Of a stretch of DNA of 64,000 nucleotides, positions 46,121 through 54,551 are shown piece after piece. The stretch's first letter is position 1, and each line of letters starts with the position of its first letter. Below the pieces are notes generated by a model. That model had not been told where the DNA came from and did no database searches. It was given only the letters and a program-made list of their open reading frames with translations. Source of the DNA: DATNPH01 sp036703315 (GTDB lineage: Bacteria > Cyanobacteriota > Cyanobacteriia > Cyanobacteriales > Coleofasciculaceae); assembly GCA_036703315.1 (NCBI GenBank), contig DATNPH010000148.1:30002-94001 (forward strand). Direction: 5' to 3'. The translations under genes and the position numbers were made by a program.

Positions 46121-46187
46121 GCGTTAGTAAAGCTGGTGCGATCGCACTACAGAAGCGATAAGCCCAAATAACAGGCTTTGCTAACGC
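46121..46187. repeat. Imperfect palindrome in lysS upstream intergenic region
   Basis: GCGTTAGTAAAGC (46121-46133) and GCTTTGCTAACGC (46175-46187) are reverse complements at 12 of 13 positions around a 41-bp loop containing GCGATCGC. The rest of the ~420-bp intergenic region (45823-46243) holds the lysS promoter and no supported gene. Confidence 0.55.
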
Positions 46188-46243
46188 ATTTCCCAAATCT
46201 CAAGCTTTTGCCTAAGCAGTGGGTAGCTCAAGGAAATAAGCCG

Positions 46244-46495
46244 ATGAAACTCGATTCCCGTCAATCAGGAGTCAGCCTACCGCTGCGCCTGCATTCTCTA
46301 AATTGGTCTAGCAAGCCCGATCTAAGCACCACGAAATTACACGAGCAGGCTTCGACTTGGGTTCAACTTAAGGAACCCCCCAGTCCTTATAGTCATGACG
46401 AAGCACTGTTATTGTGTCAGCACTCTGAAACCGAATGGGTCGCCTGGATTCCAGAATATGGAGAAATAATCCTGCATCAGAGTCAGTTTGGTTGA
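46244..46495 (+). CDS. Small conserved-looking hypothetical protein
   Basis: This 83-residue soluble protein begins MKLDSRQSGVSLPLRLHSLNW and ends VAWIPEYGEIILHQSQFG. It contains a WVQLKEPPSPYSHDEALLLCQ segment. AAGGAAAT before the ATG at 46244 decides the start; the frame continues upstream to 46178. It resembles short cyanobacterial proteins of unknown function. No partner is evident; it is convergent with the next operon. Confidence 0.65.
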   Translation: MKLDSRQSGVSLPLRLHSLNWSSKPDLSTTKLHEQASTWVQLKEPPSPYSHDEALLLCQHSETEWVAWIPEYGEIILHQSQFG

Positions 46496-46555
46496 GAGTA
46501 ATTGATGAAACAGGAGAGGGGAGAGATGAAAGCGCTAGGGGAGCTGGGGGAGCTG

Positions 46556-46607
46556 AGGGAGATAACTTTTGTGTCTTCCCTACCTTCCCCACCTTCGCTA
46601 TCTCCCT
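46556..46607. repeat. Palindromic repeat between convergent genes
   Basis: AGGGAGATA (46556-46564) and TATCTCCCT (46599-46607) are perfect reverse complements around a C-rich loop. The G-rich left flank from ~46537 (GGGGAGCTGGGGGAGCTG) can pair partly with the C-rich loop. It is intergenic, with the same G-run character as other palindromes here. Confidence 0.5.
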
Positions 46608-46626
46608 AATTTGTCCGATTACTCAA

Positions 46627-47355
46627 TCAATATTCCAGGGGGTTACGCGAGAGCAAACTCGACAAAAGTGGATGCCGAGACTCGCGACCAATAGTTGGTA
46701 AAAACAAACGTAGCAGGTGTTGCAAGATTACTTGCAATAGCCACAACATCACTAGAGGTAGCAATACTAACCAAGGGTTAAGCTGTATTAGCTGTGGCAA
46801 ATAAAGAATCACGATCGCTGCAACAATTAGCAAAGATAAGCCCCAAGACAGCCACTTCAATTGCTTCAATTGCTTCAATTGCTTCAATCTAGGTAATGTT
46901 CCCAGACACAGCTGACCTAGCAATTGCTCAATCAGCCAGTAATGAGCCGCAGCAATCTGGTAACAAAAGTTGGGACGTTCTAGACACTCGCTCTTGATTT
47001 GGTGAAATATATCTCCATCGGTCGAAATGACACTCCGCATCAGTGCCTCTTCGGCTCCCCCCCGCAGATAGTAGGTGAAGAATGTCAATCCAGACTGTAA
47101 GCGGTTTTCTCCATCAGTGAGGGCGTAATAACGTAAATCTGCCAACAATGATGGAGAAATGTCAAGGTGACGACCCATCTGTTGGGCTTGTTGAATTGTT
47201 TTAAGAACGTCTTTATCTAAAATGAAGCGAATGCCGTGAAACAGCTCTCGCTTAGGAGTAATGTTTTCTTTCTCTATTTTGATATACGGCTCTAAATCCA
47301 GACCGTTGCGGTTAGAAGCCTGTCGAAACTGCTGTCGGTAAAAATGATGCCCCAC
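46627..47355 (-). CDS. Hypothetical membrane protein, last gene of a four-gene operon
   Basis: This protein of about 242 residues starts with GTG (MGHHFYRQQFRQASNRNGLD). It has a soluble helical part (~1-160) and two or three hydrophobic spans (~165-220: WLSWGLSLLIVAAIVILYLP; WLVLLPLVMLWLLQVIL). A small tandem KQL repeat (RLKQLKQLKQLKWL) comes from a 9-bp DNA repeat at about 46858-46888. The family is not recognised. It lies 42 bp after the 287-residue gene in the same operon and may anchor the complex. Confidence 0.7.
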   Translation of the reverse strand: MGHHFYRQQFRQASNRNGLDLEPYIKIEKENITPKRELFHGIRFILDKDVLKTIQQAQQMGRHLDISPSLLADLRYYALTDGENRLQSGLTFFTYYLRGGAEEALMRSVISTDGDIFHQIKSECLERPNFCYQIAAAHYWLIEQLLGQLCLGTLPRLKQLKQLKQLKWLSWGLSLLIVAAIVILYLPQLIQLNPWLVLLPLVMLWLLQVILQHLLRLFLPTIGRESRHPLLSSLLSRNPLEY

Positions 47356-47397
47356 GGAAGAACCACTCTATCCTTAACCTTTTGGTTGCGATCAACC

Positions 47398-48252
47398 TCA
47401 GGGATGTACATCCTTGCCAGAACCTCGTTGAAGTGTCGCCTGGACCAAACCAATAATAAACTCCAACAGCCCACGCCACTGCTTTTCACCCGCCGTAACG
47501 CCATCTCTGTGGATTTGTAGAATTATCTCTCGATGAGGATGGTCAAAAATTTCTTGAGAGTAACGGTTTATCACCTCGCCATCTAGCTGAATCACTGTTT
47601 GAGCATAGATGATATCCGTCAGTACAGCCTTTTGGAGAAGTTCTGGTTTGACATTAACAGGTAGCTCAGCCTGCTTTCTTAGTATTGCTCTATTTCGACA
47701 ATCCAGTACGGCTTTCAATTCACTAATCTTACGCAGCTTGCGCAAGAAACGGCTGTCATGGAGAAGTCTTTGCGCCTTTAGAATTTCGTCAGGGTTGGTC
47801 AGTCTAGTGGGGTCTGGTAGTCGTGTTTGGATCTCATGCAGTTCTATTGTGGGATTGGTAAGGATTTGGTCATCCTGTGCTGCCAAATCGAGGACATTTG
47901 GGTCATAAAATTCGGAGTTAGGGTCAGTGAGAAGTAACGTGTACTCTAGTTCTAGGGTTTTGCGTAAGTCAATATAGCGATCGCGTAGAGATTCATGAAT
48001 TCCCTGTTGTTCAAGATATTCCTGAGATATCGGATAAATATCCCGGTAGGCTTCCCAGGGAATGAACTTGTCTCCTGTAATTTGCTCCACGACCATCGTG
48101 TTGACTTCTAACGCCGTGATGTCGATGAGGACTTCCCCCAAAGACTGCAAAAATTCATCGAAGTTTCGATTCAGCTGCGGAGTAAAACGTCTGTTGCTTT
48201 GAGCTGGTAAATCTGTTATTTCTTTCCTATTTCGATTTCGTGTACTGCTCAC
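47398..48252 (-). CDS. Hypothetical protein, third gene of the acidic-repeat operon
   Basis: This protein of about 284 residues is soluble and helix-rich, for example FTPQLNRNFDEFLQSLGEVL and LRDRYIDLRKTLELEYTLLL. It ends with AGEKQWRGLLEFIIGLVQATL. A GGGAGG about nine bases before a GTG at 48252 supports that start over the TTG at 48261. There is no known domain. It follows the acidic-repeat protein with a 14-bp gap. I infer that it works with it, since the genes are tightly packed. Confidence 0.72.
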   Translation of the reverse strand: MSSTRNRNRKEITDLPAQSNRRFTPQLNRNFDEFLQSLGEVLIDITALEVNTMVVEQITGDKFIPWEAYRDIYPISQEYLEQQGIHESLRDRYIDLRKTLELEYTLLLTDPNSEFYDPNVLDLAAQDDQILTNPTIELHEIQTRLPDPTRLTNPDEILKAQRLLHDSRFLRKLRKISELKAVLDCRNRAILRKQAELPVNVKPELLQKAVLTDIIYAQTVIQLDGEVINRYSQEIFDHPHREIILQIHRDGVTAGEKQWRGLLEFIIGLVQATLQRGSGKDVHP

Positions 48253-48266
48253 AGCCGTCAACCTCC

Positions 48267-50354
48267 CTACTTCTCATTGTTTTGGCTTGGCAAGTGACTT
48301 GGCGGCGGTGGTGGCACTCTTTTTTCAACAGGCTTCGGCTTAGCGTCCAAGTCATCCTCAGACTTTATCAGTGAATCAGAATTTTTACTTAAAACTTCCC
48401 TTTCTGACCCTGTCTGTGGTTGGTTAGTCATCTCAGGCGTTTTTGAGCTACGCTTTAACTCCTCAGGTGAACCTTTTTCGCCTTGTTCTGTAGAAGCCTC
48501 TGTGGAGTGTAAATCTGGAAAAGCTGAATAAGATTCTAGTTCGTCAGTTGCAAAGTCATCCCAGTCATCATCAAGTTCTAAGCCCGATGCCGAGTCAGTA
48601 GGCGCAGGTAAGGCGTCGAAGGGATTAGATTCATCTGCGAAGTCACCCCAGTCCTGATCCTCTCCCAGATCTAATAACTCCATATCAACTATTGCTGTAT
48701 CTTGTAGAGGCTCTGGCTCTTCTACAACCCAGTCATCCCACTCCTCATCTCCTTCTAGACTCAATGAATCTAGACTAGGAATCTGTCTATCTTGGTTAGG
48801 CTGCGGTTCTTGTTCAAGCAAGTCCCCCCAGTCTTCATTAATTACGGGTTGTGACGCCTCAACGTTCGATGCAGGTAATGATGGCGGTGAATCGAACTCT
48901 TTTGGAGTTAAAGTTCCCCTACCCTGATTTACAGCTGACTCTGGTACGGCTGACGTAGGTTCTGGTTCTTCTTCAAGAAAGTCTCCCCAGTCTTCATTAA
49001 TTTCGGAGTCTAATATTTCAAGTCCCGGTGCAGATAATGTTGATGGCGACTCGGAATCTTCTTGAGTGATTCCCTGATGCTGATTTACAAGCGACTCTGG
49101 TACAGCTGGCTCAGGTTCTAGTTGTTCTTGAACAACTAAGTCCTCCCATCCCCAATCTTCATCGGTTTCGGAACTTGGTGCATCAATGCTTGGTTCAGGT
49201 GATGTCGGCGGCAACTCGGACTCTTGTTGAATAAGAGTTTCCCCATCCTGAGCTAGCAGTAAATCTGCTGCTGTTGGAAGACCCGGAGGTTCTTCCCGAA
49301 CTACGCCTGCCCTATCTGCATCAATTACGGAGGATGACGCATCGATATCTGATTCAGGTAATATCGGTAGCCGCTCGAAATCTTCTTGAGTGAGAGTTTC
49401 CCTCTCCTGATTGACAGGTGACTCTGGTGCTATTGGGTGATGCTCCGGTTCTTGTCCAATGAAGTCACCCCAATCTTGCTCAAAATGCGAGGTTGACACT
49501 TCGCTATTCGGTTCGGGTGATATTAATGGCGACTCAAAATCTTCCCGCGTGAGAGTTTCCCAATTCTCATTTACAAGTGAATCGGGTGCTATTGGGTCAT
49601 GATCTGGTGGTTCTTCAATGAAGTCCCGCCTATCCTCATCCTGTTGAGAGTCTAAAGCCTGTCGGTTAGGTGGCGGTACAACAGGTAACGACTCTAGTAA
49701 ATCCAAGACAGAGTCATCCCAATCCTCTTCATCATCAGCTTCTGAGCCTAACGCCTCTTCACTATCTGCCGATGTTCTCCGGAACAAATTAGGTTCTTCA
49801 TCTAGTTCAGCAATCATGCCCTCAGATAGGGGATTTGAACTAATAACAGCATCCCCACTAACGGCATCCCCACTAACAGCATCCCCACTGACCAGTTCCT
49901 GAGACTCGATGATTAACCCGTGTTCACTAACCTCGTCAACGGGTGGCAATAGCTGACTCTCACCACCGAATGATTCAGGCTCAACAACGGGAGGAGTTGC
50001 AGCTTGGTAACGTAGGGTCACCAAAACCTCAAAAACTTTTTGCAAACTCTTGAGGTTGCTCTGAATAATTTTGTTGCCTTCAGCAACCTGATCGAGGTGA
50101 AATTGACGCAGTTCTCTGTAGGGACCATTACCGATAAACTGATCGCCAATTTCATTTTCAATTTTGCCCTCAATGGTATTGATGCGGGTACGCAGGGAAT
50201 GACCCGGTTTTGCCTGAGATGCCTCAAAAGTATCTGACTCCGAAGCTACCCAAGTAGTGATTTTCAACTCCACAGCTTTACTGAGTGCCAAGGCAAGAGC
50301 CTCAGTAATGTTGCCTGCTTTGAGTTGTTTTCTGAAGTCATCGCTCGACGTCAT
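48267..50354 (-). CDS. Acidic tandem-repeat protein with duplicated N-terminal domain
   Basis: This 695-residue protein starts MTSSDDFRKQLKAGNITEAL. Residues 1-120 form a domain paralogous to the protein encoded just upstream (50433-50861), sharing FIGNGPYxELRQFH and IENE. A disordered acidic region follows with SGDAV repeated three times, then about five tandem ~53-residue units carrying (D/N)EDWGD-F followed by EPE and PESxVNQ (~245-525), more DDDWDDF-type motifs, and a proline-rich C-terminus (RVPPPPPSHLP). The start at 50354 is the likely ATG. The family is unknown. The strongly acidic composition suggests a protein-binding scaffold. Confidence 0.75.
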   Translation of the reverse strand: MTSSDDFRKQLKAGNITEALALALSKAVELKITTWVASESDTFEASQAKPGHSLRTRINTIEGKIENEIGDQFIGNGPYRELRQFHLDQVAEGNKIIQSNLKSLQKVFEVLVTLRYQAATPPVVEPESFGGESQLLPPVDEVSEHGLIIESQELVSGDAVSGDAVSGDAVISSNPLSEGMIAELDEEPNLFRRTSADSEEALGSEADDEEDWDDSVLDLLESLPVVPPPNRQALDSQQDEDRRDFIEEPPDHDPIAPDSLVNENWETLTREDFESPLISPEPNSEVSTSHFEQDWGDFIGQEPEHHPIAPESPVNQERETLTQEDFERLPILPESDIDASSSVIDADRAGVVREEPPGLPTAADLLLAQDGETLIQQESELPPTSPEPSIDAPSSETDEDWGWEDLVVQEQLEPEPAVPESLVNQHQGITQEDSESPSTLSAPGLEILDSEINEDWGDFLEEEPEPTSAVPESAVNQGRGTLTPKEFDSPPSLPASNVEASQPVINEDWGDLLEQEPQPNQDRQIPSLDSLSLEGDEEWDDWVVEEPEPLQDTAIVDMELLDLGEDQDWGDFADESNPFDALPAPTDSASGLELDDDWDDFATDELESYSAFPDLHSTEASTEQGEKGSPEELKRSSKTPEMTNQPQTGSEREVLSKNSDSLIKSEDDLDAKPKPVEKRVPPPPPSHLPSQNNEK
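48785..49645 (-). repeat. About five tandem ~159-bp coding repeats
   Basis: Within the acidic protein, units of about 53 codons recur: an EDWGDF-type opening, an EPE stretch, PESxVNQ, then T(L/I)TxEDFESP and LPxxxIDAS. Unit divergence is high and some units have lost the Trp (DRRDF, DRAGV). This is a coding minisatellite-like expansion. A separate triplicated 15-bp repeat encodes SGDAV near 49845-49890. Confidence 0.7.
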
Positions 50355-50432
50355 AATAATATCCCCACTGAAGTCGGGCGGTTGCCGACAAAGAAAGTGC
50401 AACAATTATCTCAGTCTCTTCAGCTTTTAGGA

Positions 50433-50861
50433 TCAGTTTTCTTGACTGGGAGAGAGAACAGAATTTCCATCCGCACGACGGGATGAAGCTGACGGTATCC
50501 GGGTAATCGTGTTTGTTAGAACCGTAAATAGCTGTTGTAAGTTTTCCAGATTTTGCTGGATAATTCTGGGTCCGTCTTGAACCTGAGCCATGTGAAATTG
50601 TCGCAGTTCGGTGTAAGGACCATTACCAATGAACCGACTGCCAACTTCGTTTTCGATATCACCGTCTACAATATTCAGGCGGGTGCGCATCCGGCAATCT
50701 GCTGGTGGCTGGTCTGCCTCGATTGAGGTATTAGTATCTGAGTTAGATGAGGACACCCAGGTGGTGATTTCCAACTCAACAGCTTCACCCACTGCACGGG
50801 TAAGAGCCTCTACAATCTTGCCTGCCTTGAGTTGTTCTTTGAAGTCGTCGCTGCTTGTCAT
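50433..50861 (-). CDS. Hypothetical protein, paralogue of the acidic-repeat protein N-terminus
   Basis: This 142-residue protein, MTSSDDFKEQLKAGKIVEALTRAV, is mostly one alpha-helical domain with FIGNGPYTELRQFHMAQV and IIQQNLENLQQLF. It matches residues 1-120 of the next gene closely, so one is a duplicate of the other. It is the first gene of the four-gene operon (79 bp to the next). No known family is recognised. The tail is Ser/Arg-rich. Confidence 0.75.
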   Translation of the reverse strand: MTSSDDFKEQLKAGKIVEALTRAVGEAVELEITTWVSSSNSDTNTSIEADQPPADCRMRTRLNIVDGDIENEVGSRFIGNGPYTELRQFHMAQVQDGPRIIQQNLENLQQLFTVLTNTITRIPSASSRRADGNSVLSPSQEN

Positions 50862-51155
50862 GAGGTTACGCCTGCCTGACGCTCTGTGCAGTTAGCTCGC
50901 ATATTAGCCCAGATGTGCCTTGAATATAACAAACCTCCGTCCAAGCTTCACAAATTTCTTTGCTGATGCGTAAGGGAGTAGGGGTTCAGTCACTAACGTT
51001 CGCTGGAGAGTGGAAGAGGGACAAGGAAGCTTTATTACTAAAATCTAGGAACCAACCTTCTCCGAGAACCCTCATGATTAACAAAGTACCAATTGTACGA
51101 GCCCTAGCTTAGCTTCGTTCTTGAGTGGTTGTTTTCCCCACTCTCCATGCCGCTT

Positions 51156-51755
51156 TTAACCTCTTTGCCAGAAGTCAGTAACTTCGTATCCCAGATAACT
51201 CAACATCTGGCGCAGGAGCGGTAGGCTAAGACCAATGACATTACTGTGACAGCCTTCTAGTTTTTCAACAAAAAATCCCCCCCGACCTTCCAAGGCGAAG
51301 CAGCCAGCACATTTGAGTGGTTCCTCCGTGGCAACGTAGGCAGCGATCGCTTGATCGCTTACATCGGCAAAGTAAACTCGCGTAATCCCACAGCGTACCA
51401 GGGTTTTGTCCTGACATAAGTCGAGCAAAGCATGACCTGTGTACAGGTTGCCTACATTGCCTCGCATCTGTTGCCAACGAGCGATCGCTTCCTCTGGATC
51501 AGCGGGTTTTCCGTAAATCTCCCCTGCCACGCTCAAAACTGAATCACAACCCAAAACCAGGGCATTGTTAAATTGTCTCGCAACTGCCTGGGCCTTATGG
51601 AGCGCCAGAGTTTCCACCAAAGCTACTGGATCACTCAGCTGAACTTGAGATTCATCAAAGTCGCTAATGCAAACTACTGGTTCAATTCCAGCATTTTGCA
51701 ATAAGCGTTTACGTGCTGGCGAAGCAGAGGCTAATACAAATGTTGATACATTCAT
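51156..51755 (-). CDS. Maf family nucleotide pyrophosphatase
   Basis: This 199-residue protein of the Maf/HAM1-like family hydrolyses non-canonical or canonical nucleoside triphosphates. The signature start [18 protein letters not shown] is followed by [25 protein letters not shown], with the catalytic Asp in LGCDSV, and [21 protein letters not shown]. The size is usual. It was once linked to septum inhibition. It is separate from the cyanoP gene upstream by 182 bp on the same strand. Confidence 0.94.
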   Translation of the reverse strand: MNVSTFVLASASPARKRLLQNAGIEPVVCISDFDESQVQLSDPVALVETLALHKAQAVARQFNNALVLGCDSVLSVAGEIYGKPADPEEAIARWQQMRGNVGNLYTGHALLDLCQDKTLVRCGITRVYFADVSDQAIAAYVATEEPLKCAGCFALEGRGGFFVEKLEGCHSNVIGLSLPLLRQMLSYLGYEVTDFWQRG

Positions 51756-51937
51756 ACTACTGCTAACAAAACTACAGTTAATCTAGCCTATCTACCCTGT
51801 TTTCATCCTCTGTTATGAAGACAATATCTCAGTGGTAGCGTTAGCGCCGAAGGAGCGTCGGAACTTTCAACTCCACGATTTTCTATAAAAATTGGGCATC
51901 ACGGCTAGTCCTTTGCTTGGCTAGCCGCTAACCAATT

Positions 51938-52477
51938 TCAATAAACCGAAAAAGATTTAACCACTTGCTCAAGCACGTCCTGCATCTTACTCCAGCGTCC
52001 CTCACTTGTAGAAGCATTGAACGTATAGAGTTTGCCACGACTCACAGCAACACTTGCCAGGTTGTGACGTTTTTGGTTAGGCAGTTTGACCTCGTATTCT
52101 AGTAAGTAATAAGTTTTGCCACCCGATTCACGAGCTTCTGCGTTAACCAATTCTGCTTTGCGACCCGAATCAGGCGGCGCGATCGCCTTTTTTTGCAATT
52201 GGTAACCTACTTCCCCAGGTGTTCCTAAATCAGTCAGGCTTTTCCCTTCAGGAACCGAGTTAATTACAACACTGACATTTTCAGTCCGCTCAATCAAATC
52301 GTGGAACACCACATCCGGTCCATTAGTCACTTGGACTGGGAGCCAACCGTTGGGATACAAGAATTCATAGCCATCCGTGCTATCTACATAGCCTTTAAGA
52401 CCAGTAACACCAGCAGCGCATCCATTCAAACTAAAGCTCAATACCAGCAGTAGTACTACGGCAATTGTTTTGAGCAT
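51938..52477 (-). CDS. Photosystem II PsbP-like lipoprotein (CyanoP)
   Basis: This 179-residue thylakoid-lumen lipoprotein has signal LLLVLSFSLNGCAAG with the lipidated Cys at about 20. The PsbP fold follows: YVDSTDGYEFLYPNGWLPVQ, PDVVFHDLIERTENVSVVIN, YYLLEYEVKLPNQKRHNLAS and a closing WSKMQDVLEQVVKSFSVY. CyanoP assists photosystem II assembly as an early partner. It is a single gene with its promoter shared with the divergent TPR gene. Confidence 0.94.
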   Translation of the reverse strand: MLKTIAVVLLLVLSFSLNGCAAGVTGLKGYVDSTDGYEFLYPNGWLPVQVTNGPDVVFHDLIERTENVSVVINSVPEGKSLTDLGTPGEVGYQLQKKAIAPPDSGRKAELVNAEARESGGKTYYLLEYEVKLPNQKRHNLASVAVSRGKLYTFNASTSEGRWSKMQDVLEQVVKSFSVY

Positions 52478-52634
52478 CTCTCTTTCCCCTCAATCCAGCT
52501 GCTTCATTCTCTCATTTTTAGGTGGTTTTACAGGGTAGTGTGTTAGTTATGGATTGATTTTTATGTCTGTCTATTATATATCTAGCAAGGGTTTTAGTAA
52601 ATTGCTTAAACAATGCTGCCCTCCGGGAAAGACC

Positions 52635-53450
52635 ATGAACCCGAATAATCGACTGATCGTCATTCTGGCAATTGTTACACTACTGGCGGGACTCTCTGAA
52701 GCCGTCCATGCCCAGTTAATCCCAACGTTCCAGCTGGCTGTCGCGCAGCCTGAGAAAAGCCAGAAGAGCGCTGTAGAGTTGTATAACCAAGGCGTCGATA
52801 AATTAGAGACTAAAGATTATCAAGGAGCGATCGCGGACTTCACTGAGTCTCTAAAATTCAACCCCAATGACGCCGATTCTTATTACAACCGGGGTTATGC
52901 TCAGCATACTTTGGGCTTTTACAACAAAGCGATTAATGACTACACCGAAGCGATTCGGATTAACCCCAACTTTGCTCAAGCCTACAGCAATCGGGGTTAT
53001 GCTCATTTTGTTATGAAGAAATATCAAGAGGCGATCGCTGATTGCACCAAAGCCATTTCGCTTAATCGCAACAATGACACGGCTCATATCAGCCGAGGTA
53101 ATGCTTATGATGAACTAGGAAATCATCAGGCAGCGCTGGCAGATTACGAGCAGGCAATCCTGCTCAACCCTAACAATCCTATGGGTTACTACAATCGGGG
53201 TTTAACTCGTAACCGAATCAACCAACATCAGACTGCTCTTGAAGATTACACTGAAACCATTCGAATTCGACCCACCTTCGCCGAAGCCTTTTACAATCGA
53301 GGACTTACACGCTTTCGCCTCAAAAATACTAAGGACGCTGTAGAAGATTTGCAGAAAGCTGCTGACCTTTTCAAGCAACAAGGTAGGACAGAAAGTTACC
53401 AGAATGCCCTTAACGCTATCAAAGCGATTCAACAGTCAGCAGACTCTTGA
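52635..53450 (+). CDS. Exported tetratricopeptide repeat protein
   Basis: This 271-residue protein has a signal peptide (NRLIVILAIVTLLAGLSEAVHAQ) and six TPR units (~55-260), each with a NRGxA-type helix A and an AIxDYTEAIxxNP-type helix B. Other motifs are AYSNRGYAHFVMKKY and YNRGLTRFRLKNTKDAVEDL. TPRs of this type occur in cyanobacterial photosystem II assembly and other scaffold proteins; the partner is unknown. The longer open frame to 52554 lacks a signal at its start. Confidence 0.88.
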   Translation: MNPNNRLIVILAIVTLLAGLSEAVHAQLIPTFQLAVAQPEKSQKSAVELYNQGVDKLETKDYQGAIADFTESLKFNPNDADSYYNRGYAQHTLGFYNKAINDYTEAIRINPNFAQAYSNRGYAHFVMKKYQEAIADCTKAISLNRNNDTAHISRGNAYDELGNHQAALADYEQAILLNPNNPMGYYNRGLTRNRINQHQTALEDYTETIRIRPTFAEAFYNRGLTRFRLKNTKDAVEDLQKAADLFKQQGRTESYQNALNAIKAIQQSADS

Positions 53451-53488
53451 GTCCCTGCTTCCACTCTCATTTGATGTTTTTGCAGTAC

Positions 53489-53668
53489 TCAGCTGATGCT
53501 GGACGCCGAGACGGCTACGAATATTAAGCCGCTTATCAGAACCAGAGCAACAATACCGAGAATTACGTAGCTTTGCTTTTGAGCTTTCGTTGGTGGTTCT
53601 GCGTGGTAAACTTTTGGCTCTTTTGCAAAATTATTTAGACGTCCGCCTTCTTCTTCTATGTAGGGCAT
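53489..53668 (-). CDS. psb34: Photosystem II assembly protein Psb34-type (Hli-like small protein)
   Basis: A 59-residue protein on the minus strand, missed by a 60-residue cut-off. It begins MPYIEEEGGRLNNFAKEPKV and continues YHAEPPTKAQK, which matches the ssl1498-type family now called Psb34, a one-helix membrane protein of photosystem II assembly. A single membrane span (SYVILGIVALVLISGLIFVAV) follows. The motif GGRLNNFAxEPK with EPPT is distinctive. It is convergent with the TPR gene, 38 bp away. Cyanobacteria have a similar partner for CP47 and high-light-inducible proteins. Confidence 0.85.
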   Translation of the reverse strand: MPYIEEEGGRLNNFAKEPKVYHAEPPTKAQKQSYVILGIVALVLISGLIFVAVSASSIS

Positions 53669-53942
53669 GAATAAAATACCTAGGGTTGCTTATTTAACTT
53701 TATGTTACAACTCTAGGATTTAATACTCTCATTTTTAATTAATAAATCTTAATTTTGATGCTTTCGTTTAACATAAATTATTCTTATAGTGAGATTAACT
53801 TGAGCGTTCTAAGATACTGAATTTAGAAACAGCAAGCAGATTCAGCTCCGCTGTTGTTGTTAATAGACAACCTAAGTTGCTTACGTAAAATATCAGCCGC
53901 TTTCCGCATGTATAGCACATCCCCTAGACTGATGTAAGAGTT

Positions 53943-54542
53943 ATGGGGGTGCAGATGATCGTCACACTAGCTGGGTTGAAGGGCGGGATAGGCAAAACCA
54001 CTAGCGCTATCCACATCGCTGCTTATCTTCAACACAAGGAGCCTACCCTCCTCATTGATGCCGATAAGAATCGCTCCGCCTTAGTGTGGGACAGGGAAAG
54101 CCAACTGTCCTTTAGAGTAGTCAGCGAGGCAGCCGCACCCAAATTCATCAAACAACACAAGCATATTGTGATTGATACCCAAGCCCGTCCCTCTATTGAA
54201 GAGTTAAAAGATTTGGCTGAAGGGTGTGATTTAATGATTCTTCCCACAACTCCCAAAGCGCTTGACCTCGATGCCCTTGCCAAAACAGTAGAGTTGTTGG
54301 AGGGGATGAGTGCTAACTTCAAAATTCTATTAACCCAAGTCCCTCCCCGCAGTTCTGTGGCTCGCGACGTAAGGAAGTCTTTGGCAGAATTAGGCTTATC
54401 CGTCTTCGCGGCGGAAATACCCCGCCTTGTGGCATTTGAACGTGCGCCCAAAAAAGGCGTATTGGTCAAAGACTACCCTGACCCTCGCGCCCAAATGGCT
54501 TGGGAAAGCTACCTGGCGTTGGGAAAGGAGATTCTTCCATAA
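53943..54542 (+). CDS. ParA family ATPase, orphan
   Basis: This 199-residue P-loop ATPase has the deviant Walker A LAGLKGGIGKTTSAIHIA, switch LLIDADKNRSALVW and VIDTQARPS at the Walker B site. A start at the second ATG (53955, MIVTLAGLK) is also possible. No ParB- or McdB-type partner is adjacent: the next genes are on the other strand. It is distinct from the ATPase at 23323. It could position an unknown cargo or be a plasmid-derived remnant. Confidence 0.88.
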   Translation: MGVQMIVTLAGLKGGIGKTTSAIHIAAYLQHKEPTLLIDADKNRSALVWDRESQLSFRVVSEAAAPKFIKQHKHIVIDTQARPSIEELKDLAEGCDLMILPTTPKALDLDALAKTVELLEGMSANFKILLTQVPPRSSVARDVRKSLAELGLSVFAAEIPRLVAFERAPKKGVLVKDYPDPRAQMAWESYLALGKEILP

Positions 54543-54551
54543 ATTTTGAAA

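Noticed and set aside
51005..51146. GGAGAGTGG and CCACTCTCC inverted repeat upstream of the acidic operon
   Set aside because: Arms are only 9 bp with about 125 bp between them; this is likely chance in G-rich DNA.
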